Shown here: positions 9,428 through 18,199 of the stretch, piece by piece
Numbering within the stretch: position 1 is the first letter of the stretch
Layout of the letters: the number at the start of each line of letters is the position of its first letter
NCBI RefSeq assembly: GCF_012927105.1
Contig: NZ_JABBFV010000004.1
Coordinates: forward strand, 269,065-333,064
DNA from: Sphingobium psychrophilum
GTDB taxonomy: Bacteria; Pseudomonadota; Alphaproteobacteria; Sphingomonadales; Sphingomonadaceae
Reading direction: 5' to 3'
Length of the DNA: 64,000 nt
Made by a program: the position numbers and the translations under genes
The notes under the pieces: generated by a model
What the model was told of the DNA's origin: nothing
Database searches by the model: none
Seen by the model: the letters and a program-made list of their open reading frames with translations, nothing else

Positions 9428-10464
9428 ACGCTGCGCTGCGGCAACAGCAGCGAGCTATCCCCATAGGAATAGAAGCGGTATCCCGTCTCGATCGCATGAT
9501 CATAGACGGCCCGCATCCGTTCCGTCCCCATCAACGCCGACACCAGCATGAACAGCGTCGATTTGGGCAGGTGAAAATTGGTCATCAGCCCGTCGACCGC
9601 CTTGAAGCGATAGCCCGGCGTGATAAAAATGCGCGTTTCGTCGGCGAAGGGTCGGATCATCCCATCCTCGCCGACGGCGCTTTCCAGCAGGCGCAGCGAC
9701 GTCGTGCCGACCGCGATCAGCCGCCCGCCAGCGGTCCGCGCCGCGTTCAGCCGATCCGCCGTCGCCGCGTCGATCCGCCCCCATTCGGCGTGCATCCGAT
9801 GGTCGTCGGTATCGTCCGCCTTCACCGGCAGGAAAGTGCCGGCCCCCACATGCAGCGTCAGTGTTTCGGTCGCGACACCCGCTTCGCGCAGCGCCGCCAT
9901 CACATCCGGCGTAAAATGCAGCGCAGCGGTGGGCGCGGCGACCGCGCCATCCTCCCGCGCGAACATGGTCTGGTAATCGCTACGGTCGCGTTCGTCGGTC
10001 GGGCGCTTGCTGGCGATATAGGGCGGCAACGGCATCCGCCCCGCCCGCTCCAGCAGCACCTCCACCGGCTCGTCGCCCTCGAAATCCAGCGTCACGCCGC
10101 CATCCTCGTCGCGCGCCCCGGCGATCGCCGTCACACCCGCGCCGAAATCGATCCGGTCGCCCGCCCGCACCCGCTTGGCGTTGCGCAGGAAGGCCTGCCA
10201 TTGCCGCAGCCCCTGCCTTTTGTGCAGCGTCGCCCCGATCCGCGCCTCGCCACGCATCCCTTCCAACTGGGCTGGGATGACCCTGGTGTCGTTGAACACC
10301 AGCACGTCGCCCGCGCGCAGCAGGCCGGGCAGGTCGCGCACGATCCGGTCCTGCATCGCGCCATCGCCGGGCACCAGCAACATACGCGCGCTGTCGCGCG
10401 GCGACGCCGGCCGCAGCGCGATATTCTCCGGCGGCAGGTCGAAATCGAACAGGTCTACGCGCAT
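9424..10464 (-). CDS. queA: tRNA preQ1(34) S-adenosylmethionine ribosyltransferase-isomerase
   Basis: Transfers and isomerises the ribosyl part of SAM onto preQ1 in tRNA to form epoxyqueuosine, the penultimate step of queuosine synthesis. 346 residues, the normal length. It begins [20 protein letters not shown] and contains the family signatures [55 protein letters not shown] and [16 protein letters not shown]. It lies 29 bases after the cyclophilin stop on the same strand and may be cotranscribed with it. Confidence 0.97.
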   Translation of the reverse strand: MRVDLFDFDLPPENIALRPASPRDSARMLLVPGDGAMQDRIVRDLPGLLRAGDVLVFNDTRVIPAQLEGMRGEARIGATLHKRQGLRQWQAFLRNAKRVRAGDRIDFGAGVTAIAGARDEDGGVTLDFEGDEPVEVLLERAGRMPLPPYIASKRPTDERDRSDYQTMFAREDGAVAAPTAALHFTPDVMAALREAGVATETLTLHVGAGTFLPVKADDTDDHRMHAEWGRIDAATADRLNAARTAGGRLIAVGTTSLRLLESAVGEDGMIRPFADETRIFITPGYRFKAVDGLMTNFHLPKSTLFMLVSALMGTERMRAVYDHAIETGYRFYSYGDSSLLLPQRSV

Positions 10465-10493
10465 GGCGTCATCCGGCGCGAACGCCGCCCGCC

Positions 10494-11225
10494 TTACTGG
10501 CCGGGCGTAGCGGGCAGGATCGATGGCACCGCGGGCGTGGGCGCCACCGGGGCCGTCACCGGCGGCTTGCCGTCGCTGTCGATCGATGCTTGCAGGATCA
10601 CCGTCGGGTTAGCCGGCGGCTCGCCCTGCGCGATCGCATCGACATATTGAATGCCCTCGATCACGCGGCCGAACACCGTATATTTCTTGTCCAGCTGCAT
10701 CCGCGGCAGCAGCACGATGAAGAACTGGCTGTTGGCGCTGTCCTCGCCCTGCGCGCGCGCCATCGACACGGTGCCGCGCAGATGCGGCATCGGGTTGAAC
10801 TCGGCCTTGAGGTCAGGCATCGTCGAACCGCCGGTGCCGTCGCCCTTGGGGTCGCCGCCCTGTGCCATGAAGCCGGGAATGACGCGGTGGAATTTCAGCC
10901 CGTTATAAAAGCCCTGGCGCGTCAGCTCCTTGATCCGCTCGACATGAACAGGCGCGATGTCGGGTCGCAACTGGATGCGCACGCGGCCACCGCTCGACAG
11001 GTCCAGATCCCAGATATTCTGCGGGTCGGCCGGCACCGTGGCGGGCGGCAGTTTGGGGGTCAGGTCGGTGCCCAACGACTTGGCGTTTTCCTGCGCGCGC
11101 ACGGCGGCTTCCGCCTTCTTCACATCCTCGCCGCCGCCCCCGCCGCCGCCCTGGGCATAGGCCAGGCCGGACGCGGTAAGGGCGACGCCGATCGCAACGG
11201 TCTTGAGCGCGCAAGTGAAACGCAT
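10494..11225 (-). CDS. Exported cyclophilin-type peptidyl-prolyl isomerase
   Basis: Catalyses proline cis-trans isomerisation, probably in the periplasm. The 243-residue product has a signal peptide (about 1-26, ending GLAYAQ), a Gly-rich linker, then a cyclophilin domain with the catalytic-site motifs [28 protein letters not shown] and [10 protein letters not shown]. The cyclosporin-contact tryptophan is replaced ([10 protein letters not shown]), as in many bacterial cyclophilins. The ATG at 11225 is chosen because it starts the signal peptide and has AAGGAAG upstream. coaD lies upstream across a repeat-bearing gap. Confidence 0.92.
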   Translation of the reverse strand: MRFTCALKTVAIGVALTASGLAYAQGGGGGGGEDVKKAEAAVRAQENAKSLGTDLTPKLPPATVPADPQNIWDLDLSSGGRVRIQLRPDIAPVHVERIKELTRQGFYNGLKFHRVIPGFMAQGGDPKGDGTGGSTMPDLKAEFNPMPHLRGTVSMARAQGEDSANSQFFIVLLPRMQLDKKYTVFGRVIEGIQYVDAIAQGEPPANPTVILQASIDSDGKPPVTAPVAPTPAVPSILPATPGQ

Positions 11226-11331
11226 GGGGTAGGACTTCCTTGATCTCTTAGGCCGACGGGCAAGCCGCCCTGATAGCGCGCTGATCGCGATTGGCAACTG
11301 AACGCAGGCTGAAACCGCAAGAGTCGTATTC

Positions 11332-11436
11332 AAAATGCGCGAAAGAGCGCATTTTGGTCCGCACCAGCCCTCTCCCCCACCCGGCCTCCCACAGTATATT
11401 CTGGATGGGAGGCCGGGTGGGGGAGAGGGCTGGTGC
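11332..11436 (+). repeat. Composite hairpin repeat, copy A
   Basis: Two adjacent palindromes. The small one (11332-11355) is AAAATGCGC, loop GAAAGA, GCGCATTTT. The large one has perfect 31-base arms (11361-11391 and 11406-11436) around a 14-base loop. An inverted-orientation relative lies at 21515-21623. It fills the gap between coaD and the cyclophilin gene. The stems could act as a terminator or RNA-processing signal, or be a dispersed mobile repeat. Confidence 0.85.
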
Positions 11437-11454
11437 GGCCTACCAACAAAGGCC

Positions 11455-11967
11455 TTAAATCCCGCCCTTGCGCCCGATCTTCTCGACCCGCGCGGCCACC
11501 TCGTCGCGCACCGTGGGGCTGACGAATTTATGGATCGGCCCGCCATAGAGCGCGATTTCCTTGACCAGGCGCGACGCGATCGGCTGCAACGACACGTCCG
11601 CCATCAGGAAAACCGTCTCGATCCGGCCGTTGATCTGCTGGTTCATGCCCGCCATCTGATATTCATATTCGAAGTCCGCAACCGCGCGGAGGCCACGGAT
11701 GATCATGCTGGCATGTTGCGATTCGGCAAAATCCATCAGCAGCGAATTGAAGCCGGTCACGACGATCTCGGTGTCGATGGCCGCACATTCGCGCCGGACC
11801 ATCTCCAACCGTTCTTCATCGGCGAACATCGGCGACTTGCTGATATTGGTGGTCACGCCGATCACCAGCTTGTCGACCAGCTTCGCGCCGCGCCGGATGA
11901 TGTCCATATGGCCCAGCGTGATCGGGTCGAACGTGCCCGGATAGACGCCGATACGCTGCTTGCTCAT
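11455..11967 (-). CDS. coaD: Phosphopantetheine adenylyltransferase
   Basis: Transfers AMP to 4'-phosphopantetheine to make dephospho-CoA, the penultimate step of CoA synthesis. The 170 residues show the nucleotidyltransferase start MSKQRIGVYPGTFDPITLGH, with the T/HxGH motif, the ISKSPMFADEER loop, the RGLRAVADFEYE motif and the LMADVSLQPIASRLVKEIA segment. The frame is open upstream but overlaps ispA; the ATG at 11967 gives the family length and lies four bases after the ispA stop, so they form one operon. Confidence 0.97.
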   Translation of the reverse strand: MSKQRIGVYPGTFDPITLGHMDIIRRGAKLVDKLVIGVTTNISKSPMFADEERLEMVRRECAAIDTEIVVTGFNSLLMDFAESQHASMIIRGLRAVADFEYEYQMAGMNQQINGRIETVFLMADVSLQPIASRLVKEIALYGGPIHKFVSPTVRDEVAARVEKIGRKGGI

Positions 11968-11971
11968 GACG

Positions 11972-12886
11972 TTAGCGATCCCTCTCCACGATATAATCGG
12001 CAATGGCGCGCAGCAGGTCTGCCTCCGCGCCATGTCCGTGCAGGTGCGCCTTGGCCTGATCGACCAGCATCTGCGCCTGTTCGCGCGCGCGCGCCACGCC
12101 CAGCAGCGATACGAACGTCTCCTTGCCCGCCGCCGCATCCTTGCCCAGCGCCTTGCCCGCCAGCGCTGCGTCGCCCTCGACGTCCAGCAGGTCGTCGGCG
12201 ATCTGGAACGCCAGGCCGATGTCGCGGGCATAGCCGTGCAACCCGGTGCGCGCCTCATGCGGCAACCGCGCCATGATCGCCGCGGCCTCCACGCAAAAAG
12301 CGATCAGCGCCCCGGTCTTCAGATTCTGGAGCCGCGTGACGGTGGCCAGGTCGAAGCGGGTTTTTTCCGCCTCCAAATCCATCATCTGCCCGCCCGCCAT
12401 GCCGGCCGGCCCGCTCGAAACCGCCAATGCCCGCACCAGGTCGATCCGCACGAAAGGATCGGGATGCGTCTCCTCGTCGGCCAATATCTCGAACGCCAGG
12501 TCGTGCAGGCAATCGCCCGCCAGGATCGCCGCGGCCTCGTCATAGGCTTTATGCACTGTCGGCTTGCCGCGGCGCATATCATCGTCATCCATCGCCGGCA
12601 GGTCGTCGTGGATCAGCGAATAGACATGGATGCACTCGATCGCCAGGCCGACGCGCAGCGCCGAATCGCGGGAGATGTTGAACAGGTCGCACGACGCCTG
12701 CACCAGCAGCGGGCGCAGCCGCTTGCCACCGCCGATCGCGGCATGGCGCATCGCGTCATACAGGCGGGCGCGGGCGTCGTCGGGCACGGCCAGCAGCCGG
12801 TCGAAGGCGGCATCGATATCCTGCGCCACGCTGGCGGCGCGGCTGGTGACCAGCGATGCCGCGGCGGCGCCCCCATCCCCGCTCAT
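11972..12886 (-). CDS. ispA: Polyprenyl synthetase, probable farnesyl diphosphate synthase
   Basis: Condenses IPP with DMAPP and GPP to make farnesyl diphosphate for quinones, undecaprenyl phosphate and carotenoids. 304 residues. The first aspartate-rich motif is LIHDDLPAMDDDDMRRG and the second QIADDLLDVEGD; GGKRLRPLLV and HKAYDEAAAILAGD are also present. The length and its place directly after xseB favour FPP synthase over a longer-chain enzyme. Start at 12886 (MSGDGGAAA), five bases after the xseB stop. Confidence 0.93.
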   Translation of the reverse strand: MSGDGGAAAASLVTSRAASVAQDIDAAFDRLLAVPDDARARLYDAMRHAAIGGGKRLRPLLVQASCDLFNISRDSALRVGLAIECIHVYSLIHDDLPAMDDDDMRRGKPTVHKAYDEAAAILAGDCLHDLAFEILADEETHPDPFVRIDLVRALAVSSGPAGMAGGQMMDLEAEKTRFDLATVTRLQNLKTGALIAFCVEAAAIMARLPHEARTGLHGYARDIGLAFQIADDLLDVEGDAALAGKALGKDAAAGKETFVSLLGVARAREQAQMLVDQAKAHLHGHGAEADLLRAIADYIVERDR

Positions 12887-12891
12887 CCTAA

Positions 12892-13146
12892 TCAATCCGC
12901 GCCGAAGGGTTGCGCGCCGGTCACCGCGCCATTGGCGTCGACCGTCAGCTTGGCGATCCGCGCCTCGGCCGCCTGCAATCGCTCCGCGCACCGCTTGCGC
13001 AATTCCTCGCCCTGGGCATAGAGCGAGATCGACTCGTCCAGCGGCACGTCGCCGCTTTCCAGCCGGCGGACGATCGTTTCGAGCGCGCGCAGCGCATCCT
13101 CGAAAGACAGGGTTGCGGTATCGGGGGTGGAAATTTCCTCAGCCAT
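12892..13146 (-). CDS. xseB: Exodeoxyribonuclease VII small subunit
   Basis: Small helical subunit of exonuclease VII, which degrades single-stranded DNA with XseA. The 84 residues contain the family core LSFEDALRALETIVRRLESG, DVPLDESISLYAQGEELRK and CAERLQAAEARI. The start at 13146 (MAEEIST) is used because longer readings lack family similarity. First gene of the xseB-ispA-coaD cluster. dxs, which often follows ispA in alphaproteobacteria, is not here. Confidence 0.95.
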   Translation of the reverse strand: MAEEISTPDTATLSFEDALRALETIVRRLESGDVPLDESISLYAQGEELRKRCAERLQAAEARIAKLTVDANGAVTGAQPFGAD

Positions 13147-13354
13147 GCCCTTGCATTGGCGGCCGCCACGGCCCCGGTCAAGCCCGCGTCGGCCAATTAA
13201 GGCGGACAGGCTCCATCCTGATCCCATCATCCCCAATCCGATCATCGCCCGGCCCCGTCATCACCGCGTCATGACGCCATTTCACGGGACATGGCGGGAA
13301 CATCGCAGTTTTGCGTTGACGCACCATGTTGCACATGCACATAAAAGGATCGCT

Positions 13355-13735
13355 ATGAAATATTATATCCCCCTGATCGCCGCCGCCAGTGTTTCGTTGC
13401 TGTCGGCCTGCAACAACAACAAAGAGCCTGAAGTCGTGGGCGGCCCAGCCGATCCCATGGCCGCCGAACTCGCCAATGCCGCGCCGGTCGAGCTGCCGCC
13501 GTCGGTCAAGGCGAACAAGCAGTTCCGCTGCAAGGACAACAGCCTGATCTTCGTCGACTTTATGAGCGACGACAAGACCGCGCTGTTGCGCACCGAAAAG
13601 GGCGGCACCGCCACCTCGCTCAAGGCCGCCGAAGCCGGCCAGCCCTTCACCGCCGAAGGCTTCGAAGTCAGCGGCTCGGGCGACGACGTGACCATCACCG
13701 TGCCCGGCAAGGGCGCCCAGGCCTGCCACGTCTAA
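13355..13735 (+). CDS. Small lipoprotein with MliC-like (C-type lysozyme inhibitor) domain
   Basis: 126 residues with a lipoprotein signal peptide (MKYYIPLIAAASVSLLSAC; lipobox LSAC, lipidated Cys19). The mature part FRCKDNSLIFVDFM...TALLRT...TSLKAAEAGQPFTAEGFEVSGSGDDVTIT...GAQAC has the order of MliC/PliC proteins: an early Cys, a beta strand, an A-L-L strand, a Ser/Gly loop and a late Cys. That suggests a periplasmic lysozyme inhibitor, but the match is by eye. AAAGGA ribosome binding site; strong terminator 28 bases downstream. Confidence 0.6.
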   Translation: MKYYIPLIAAASVSLLSACNNNKEPEVVGGPADPMAAELANAAPVELPPSVKANKQFRCKDNSLIFVDFMSDDKTALLRTEKGGTATSLKAAEAGQPFTAEGFEVSGSGDDVTITVPGKGAQACHV

Positions 13736-13762
13736 ACCGGGCACGCCTTTTCTGTTTTTACC

Positions 13763-13795
13763 AGGCCGGACCTCCCCTAAAGGTCCGGCCTTTTT
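13763..13795 (+). terminator. Intrinsic terminator of the lipoprotein gene
   Basis: AGGCCGGACCT and AGGTCCGGCCT form a perfect 11-base stem with a seven-base loop, followed by TTTTTCTTTTT. Confidence 0.92.
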
Positions 13796-13900
13796 CTTTT
13801 TGAAGCGGGTGGCCGCTAACGACCATTAGAGGCCGGAGCTTACACTTCCGCACGTTCCTTAAACCTGCCATCATCTGATAACGACGATCTAAGTTGCGAG

Positions 13901-14266
13901 ATGTCTATGGAAGCCGCCACCTTTGTAGAATTATTGCGTCAGGTTGTGACAGATAACGCCGCAACGGAAGCCATTGCACAGGCTGAAAGCCCGTCAGGCC
14001 GAAGCCAATCCGATGATCAGAAAATGCGTTCGGCGTGGATAAGGGCGCTTTCGGCAGAGGAACGTGGCCACCTGGAATGCGTTGCAAGTCAAGCCGCTCG
14101 TGCCACCGCATTTGGGTTGCTTTGTATTTTGGACGGTGCGCGGAAAATTGAGGATGGCATTGATCATGGCCATCTTGAGCTGCGATATGTGGAAGGCCAG
14201 TCAAACACCCTGCTTGCTTCTAGCGCGGACCATATGCCAGTGCCCCCGTTGCACGAACTGTTATAG
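13901..14266 (+). CDS. Hypothetical protein, 121 aa
   Basis: Starts MSMEAATFVELLRQVV and ends HMPVPPLHELL. It appears soluble and helical in the first 90 residues, with a hydrophobic segment ARATAFGLLCILDGARKIED and a C-terminal HLELRYVEGQSNTLLAS strand region. Base composition is clearly less GC-rich than purL or the neighbours, hinting at a later arrival. I cannot place it in a family. It stands alone between the lipoprotein terminator and purL. Confidence 0.6.
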   Translation: MSMEAATFVELLRQVVTDNAATEAIAQAESPSGRSQSDDQKMRSAWIRALSAEERGHLECVASQAARATAFGLLCILDGARKIEDGIDHGHLELRYVEGQSNTLLASSADHMPVPPLHELL

Positions 14267-14455
14267 ATCGGTCGTCTCAAGATGGCGGCTTATCACTCAA
14301 GGGCGCTCAAAAGCTGCCTGTCGCCTAACCACCCATCATCGCTGTGCAGATACAAGCCAGCTCTAACCTCACATCTGTCGCCCAACCACCCCTTCGTGAC
14401 CAAAGCACGCACGCCGCCATTGCTCTCCGTCCACGCCCCCGCTAAAGGCGCGCAC

Positions 14456-16633
14456 ATGTCCAGCACCGCCCCCCAGATCACCCCGGAAGTCGTCGCCGAA
14501 CATGGCCTCAGCCCGGAAGAATATGACCGCGTCCTGAGCGCCCTCGGCCGCGAACCGAACCTTACGGAACTCGGCATATTTTCGGTCATGTGGTCGGAGC
14601 ATTGCTCGTATAAATCCTCAAAAATTCATTTGATGAAGCTGCCGACCACCGGCCCGCAGGTCATTTGCGGCCCAGGCGAAAATGCCGGCGTGGTCGACAT
14701 TGGTGACGGTCAGGCGGCGATCTTCAAGATGGAGAGCCACAACCACCCCAGCTACATCGAACCTTATCAGGGCGCGGCGACGGGCGTCGGCGGCATCTTG
14801 CGCGACGTGTTCACCATGGGCGCGCGCCCGATCGCCAACATGAACGCGCTGCGCTTCGGCCGTCCCGACCATCCCAAGATGCGCCACCTGATCAGCGGTG
14901 TGGTGCGCGGCATCGGCGGCTATGGCAATTGCGTGGGCGTGCCAACCGTCGGCGGCGAGGTGAATTTCCACCCCGCCTATGACGGCAACATCCTGGTCAA
15001 CGCCATGACCGTGGGCGTCGCCGACACCGACAAGATTTTCTATTCCGCCGCTTCGGGCGTGGGCAACAGCATCGTCTATGTCGGCTCCAAAACCGGCCGC
15101 GACGGCATCCACGGCGCGACGATGGCGAGCGCGGACTTCGGCGACGACGCCGACGCCAAGCGCCCCACCGTGCAGGTCGGCGATCCCTTCACCGAAAAAC
15201 TGCTGATCGAAGCCTGCCTGGAACTGATGGCGTCCGACGCGATCGTTGCGATTCAGGATATGGGCGCGGCCGGCCTAACCTCCTCCAGCGTCGAAATGGC
15301 GTCGAAGGGCGGCGTGGGCCTCCACCTCAAGATGGACGACGTGCCGCAGCGCGAAACCGGCATGACCACCTATGAAATGATGCTCTCCGAATCGCAGGAG
15401 CGCATGTTGATGGTCCTGAAGCCCGGCCGCGAGGATTTCGCCGAAGCCATTTTCAAGAAGTGGGAACTCGACTTCGCCGTTATCGGCCATGTCACCGACA
15501 CCGGCCGCATGGTGCTGGAGCATAAGGGCGAGATCGTCTGCGACATCCCGCTCGCCCCGCTGGCCGACGACGCGCCGCTTTACGATCGTCCCTCCATGGC
15601 GAAGGATGCGTATAAGATCTGGTCGAAGGTCGAGCCGCTGGGCGACATCGCGCAAAGCACCGACATCGGCGCGGACCTCGTCAAGTTGATGGGGTCGCCC
15701 GACATCGCCAGCCGTCGCTGGATCTGGGAACAGTACGACCATATGGTCGGTGCCGACACCGTCCAGCGCCCCGGCGGCGACGCAGCGGTCGTGCGCGTCC
15801 ATGGATCGAACAAGGGCATCGCGATCAGCACCGATTGCACGCCCCGCTATTGCTATGCCGACCCCTATGAAGGCGGCAAGCAGGCGATCGCCGAATGTTA
15901 TCGCAACCTGTCCGCCGTCGGCGCGACCCCGCTGGCCGTCACCAATTGCCTCAACTTCGCCAACCCGCAGCGACCCGAAATCATGGCGCAACTGACCGGT
16001 TGTCTGGAAGGCATGGGCGACGCCTGCCGCGCGCTCGACTTCCCGATCGTGTCGGGCAACGTCTCGCTCTACAATGAATCCAAAGCCACTGGCGGCGGAT
16101 CGGCGATCCTGCCGACCCCGGCGATCGGCGGCATCGGCCTGCTGGCCGACGTGGACGTGATGGCGACCGTGGCGTTCAAGAATGAGGGCGACGCCATCTG
16201 GCTGATCGGCGAAGAAGGCACGCATCTGGGCCAGACCATCTGGCTGCGCGAAATTGCAGGCCGCGAAGCGGGCGACGCGCCCAAGGTCGATCTGGCCGCC
16301 GAACGCGCCCGCGCCGACACCGTGCGCGCGCTGGTCGCCAATGGCATCGTCAACGCCGTGCATGACATCAGCGATGGCGGATTGCTCGTCACGATCGCGG
16401 AAATGGCGCTGGCCGGCAAGATCGGTGCGACACTGGACATCACCCTCACAACAGCCTCGGCCTTCGGCGAAGATCAGGGCCGCTATGTCGTCACCGCGCC
16501 CGCAGGCGTCGAGATTGCAGGCGCGATCAAGATCGGCACGACCGGCGGCGACACCGTCGTCGGAGTCGCGCTGGACGCCCTGCGCACCGCCCATGAAGGC
16601 TTCTTCCCAGCCCTGATGGACAGCGAACTCTAA
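14456..16633 (+). CDS. purL: Phosphoribosylformylglycinamidine synthase subunit PurL (short form)
   Basis: ATP-dependent conversion of FGAR to FGAM in purine synthesis, working with separate PurQ (glutaminase) and PurS. The 725 residues match the short form; there is no fused glutaminase domain. Motifs: [17 protein letters not shown] near the start, [57 protein letters not shown] and [15 protein letters not shown]. The start at 14456 has AAAGG upstream. purS and purQ are not in the window. Confidence 0.97.
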   Translation: MSSTAPQITPEVVAEHGLSPEEYDRVLSALGREPNLTELGIFSVMWSEHCSYKSSKIHLMKLPTTGPQVICGPGENAGVVDIGDGQAAIFKMESHNHPSYIEPYQGAATGVGGILRDVFTMGARPIANMNALRFGRPDHPKMRHLISGVVRGIGGYGNCVGVPTVGGEVNFHPAYDGNILVNAMTVGVADTDKIFYSAASGVGNSIVYVGSKTGRDGIHGATMASADFGDDADAKRPTVQVGDPFTEKLLIEACLELMASDAIVAIQDMGAAGLTSSSVEMASKGGVGLHLKMDDVPQRETGMTTYEMMLSESQERMLMVLKPGREDFAEAIFKKWELDFAVIGHVTDTGRMVLEHKGEIVCDIPLAPLADDAPLYDRPSMAKDAYKIWSKVEPLGDIAQSTDIGADLVKLMGSPDIASRRWIWEQYDHMVGADTVQRPGGDAAVVRVHGSNKGIAISTDCTPRYCYADPYEGGKQAIAECYRNLSAVGATPLAVTNCLNFANPQRPEIMAQLTGCLEGMGDACRALDFPIVSGNVSLYNESKATGGGSAILPTPAIGGIGLLADVDVMATVAFKNEGDAIWLIGEEGTHLGQTIWLREIAGREAGDAPKVDLAAERARADTVRALVANGIVNAVHDISDGGLLVTIAEMALAGKIGATLDITLTTASAFGEDQGRYVVTAPAGVEIAGAIKIGTTGGDTVVGVALDALRTAHEGFFPALMDSEL

Positions 16634-16650
16634 ACCTTAGCACCAAACCC

Positions 16651-16832
16651 CCGTCGTCCCCGCGCAGGCGGGGACCCAACTGTCGTGAAGCGCCTTCATT
16701 GCGATGGCGGGGGTTCGTTAATGCTGGCGCTGCTTCATAGATTTTCGAGCGCAGCCCTTCTCGAAATTATCCGGTCACCACAACCAAAGGCGTCTGGCCC
16801 TTAGTGGGTCCCCGCCTTCGCGGGGATGACGA
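16651..16832. repeat. Palindromic repeat upstream of the GIY-YIG gene
   Basis: Outer arms CGTCGTCCCCGCGCAGGCGG (from 16652) and CCGCCTTCGCGGGGATGACG (to 16831) are near-complementary and enclose about 140 bases. The first 50 bases (16651-16700) recur at 17198-17247 with only two differences, so the GIY-YIG gene sits between direct repeats. Confidence 0.8.
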
Positions 16833-16872
16833 ATTGCTATTACGAAGATTAAGCATGGTTTAAGCCAAGCCG

Positions 16873-17187
16873 ATGCACCGCACTCGCCAGCCCTGCGTCT
16901 ATCTCCTCGCCAGCCGACGCAACGGCACGCTCTATATCGGCGTTACCGCCGACCTCATCGCCCGCCTGCACCAGCACCGCACCGGCGCAGTCCCCGGTTT
17001 CACCCACGACTATAGCGTCAACCGCCTGATGTGGTTTGAACAACATGGCACGATGGACGAAGCCATCCTCCGCGAAAAACGGCTGAAGAAATGGAACCGC
17101 GCGTGGAAGATCGCGCTGATCCAAGAATTGAACCCGCATTGGGATGATTTGGCGATCGGCCTGGGCTTCGAGCGCTTGCCCGATTGA
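16873..17187 (+). CDS. Single-domain GIY-YIG endonuclease
   Basis: 104 residues made almost entirely of a UvrC/URI-type GIY-YIG nuclease domain: CVYLLASRRNGTLYIGVTAD carries the two tyrosines, the catalytic Arg is in LIARLHQHRTG, and the metal-binding Glu is in EAILREKRLKKW. The ending WKIALIQELNPHWDDL is typical of the YhbQ-like bacterial group. The cellular role is unknown; nicking DNA at or near repeats is a possible activity. Both sides carry copies of one palindromic repeat. Confidence 0.92.
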   Translation: MHRTRQPCVYLLASRRNGTLYIGVTADLIARLHQHRTGAVPGFTHDYSVNRLMWFEQHGTMDEAILREKRLKKWNRAWKIALIQELNPHWDDLAIGLGFERLPD

Positions 17188-17197
17188 CCCTCACTCC

Positions 17198-17335
17198 CCG
17201 TCGTCCCCGCGCAGGCGGGGACCCAATTGTCGTGAAGCGCCTTCGTTATCATTGGCGCGCTACGGTCTCACCTGCCACCAGCAAATTGCGCAACGACAGC
17301 TGGATTCCCGCCTTCGCGGGAACGACGAGTGAGGG
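17198..17335. repeat. Palindromic repeat downstream of the GIY-YIG gene
   Basis: Second copy of the element at 16651. The left 50 bases match that copy with two differences; the right arm TTCCCGCCTTCGCGGGAACG (17305-17324) pairs with the left arm imperfectly. It lies between the GIY-YIG stop and the convergent methyltransferase stop. Confidence 0.8.
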
Positions 17336-17351
17336 ATAACCCTGCTCCGGC

Positions 17352-18119
17352 CTAACCCGCCCGCGTCACCCGCGCAAACAGCACCTGATAGCCCTCCCCG
17401 CCGCCGCGCTCTTCAAACGCCGCCATCACCCGGCGCAGGTCGCGCGGGGTCAGCGGCTTGCGCCCCTCGCTCGGCACCACCGCGCCAATCCCCTTGAGAT
17501 GCGCGATCAGCCCGCGCGCGTCGCCGCACTCCAGCGCATAGTCCTCGTCAAAGGCGAAGGCGTCCTCATACCCCGCGATCAGCCCGCGCAGATCGCCCAG
17601 CGACGGATAGTCCGGCACCCCCGCCACCAGCCCGCACGCCGCATGCGCCGCGCGCCAGCGGGCAAAGCTCCCCTGCCCCATGGTCGAGAAGATCAGGCTA
17701 CCCCCCGGCCGCAACAACCCCGCCAGCCGCCCCATCGCGCCGCCCAGATCGTCGAACCACTGGAAGGCCAGGCTGGACAGGATCAGGTCGAACCACGCCC
17801 CCTCGAACGGCGGCGCTTCGCCGTCCATCGTCATGAACCGTCCCGCGACCAGCCCGTGCGACGCCGCTTGCTCCAGCATCCCCGGCGATATGTCCGTCGC
17901 CACCAGTTCCGCGCCGGGCCAGCGCGCCTGGATGTCGCGCGTCAGGAATCCGGTGCCGCACCCGATCTCCAATATGCGCGCCACACCGTCCGACTTCTGG
18001 CGATAGGCGAGGTCCGCGACCAGGCTGGCGGCCAGCCGCTGCGGCCCGGCATGGGCGTCATAATGCGCCGCCGCCGCGCCGAAGGCGTCGCTTATCCGTT
18101 GCTTGCGAACGTCGTTCAT
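17352..18119 (-). CDS. SAM-dependent methyltransferase, BioC-like
   Basis: 255 residues. The class I fold is shown by the SAM-binding motif ARILEIGCGTGFLTRDI, the acidic ELVATDISPGMLEQA, and FDLILSSLAFQWFDDLGGAM. The VRKQRISDAFGAAAAHYDAHA start and the LSSLAFQWF segment are typical of malonyl-ACP O-methyltransferase BioC, which primes biotin synthesis. No other bio gene is nearby, so the substrate remains unproven. The start at 18119 (MNDVRK) gives the best family alignment; an ATG at 18131 would add four residues. Divergent from the DUF418 gene. Confidence 0.75.
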   Translation of the reverse strand: MNDVRKQRISDAFGAAAAHYDAHAGPQRLAASLVADLAYRQKSDGVARILEIGCGTGFLTRDIQARWPGAELVATDISPGMLEQAASHGLVAGRFMTMDGEAPPFEGAWFDLILSSLAFQWFDDLGGAMGRLAGLLRPGGSLIFSTMGQGSFARWRAAHAACGLVAGVPDYPSLGDLRGLIAGYEDAFAFDEDYALECGDARGLIAHLKGIGAVVPSEGRKPLTPRDLRRVMAAFEERGGGEGYQVLFARVTRAG

Positions 18120-18199
18120 GGCTAGGCGCATGGCAGAGCTTTGGCCGCTTGGCCAGTATCGACCCGCATCCGCCCGCACAGAACAGGAACCGCCGCCCC

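Noticed and set aside
13316..13344. TTGACG ... ACATAA as a promoter for the lipoprotein
   Set aside because: The -10 would lie over the ribosome binding site, leaving almost no leader; probably chance.
16651..17335. Repeats around the GIY-YIG gene as a CRISPR-like array
   Set aside because: Only two copies, palindromic, 500 bases apart, with a protein gene between them; no spacers of regular length.
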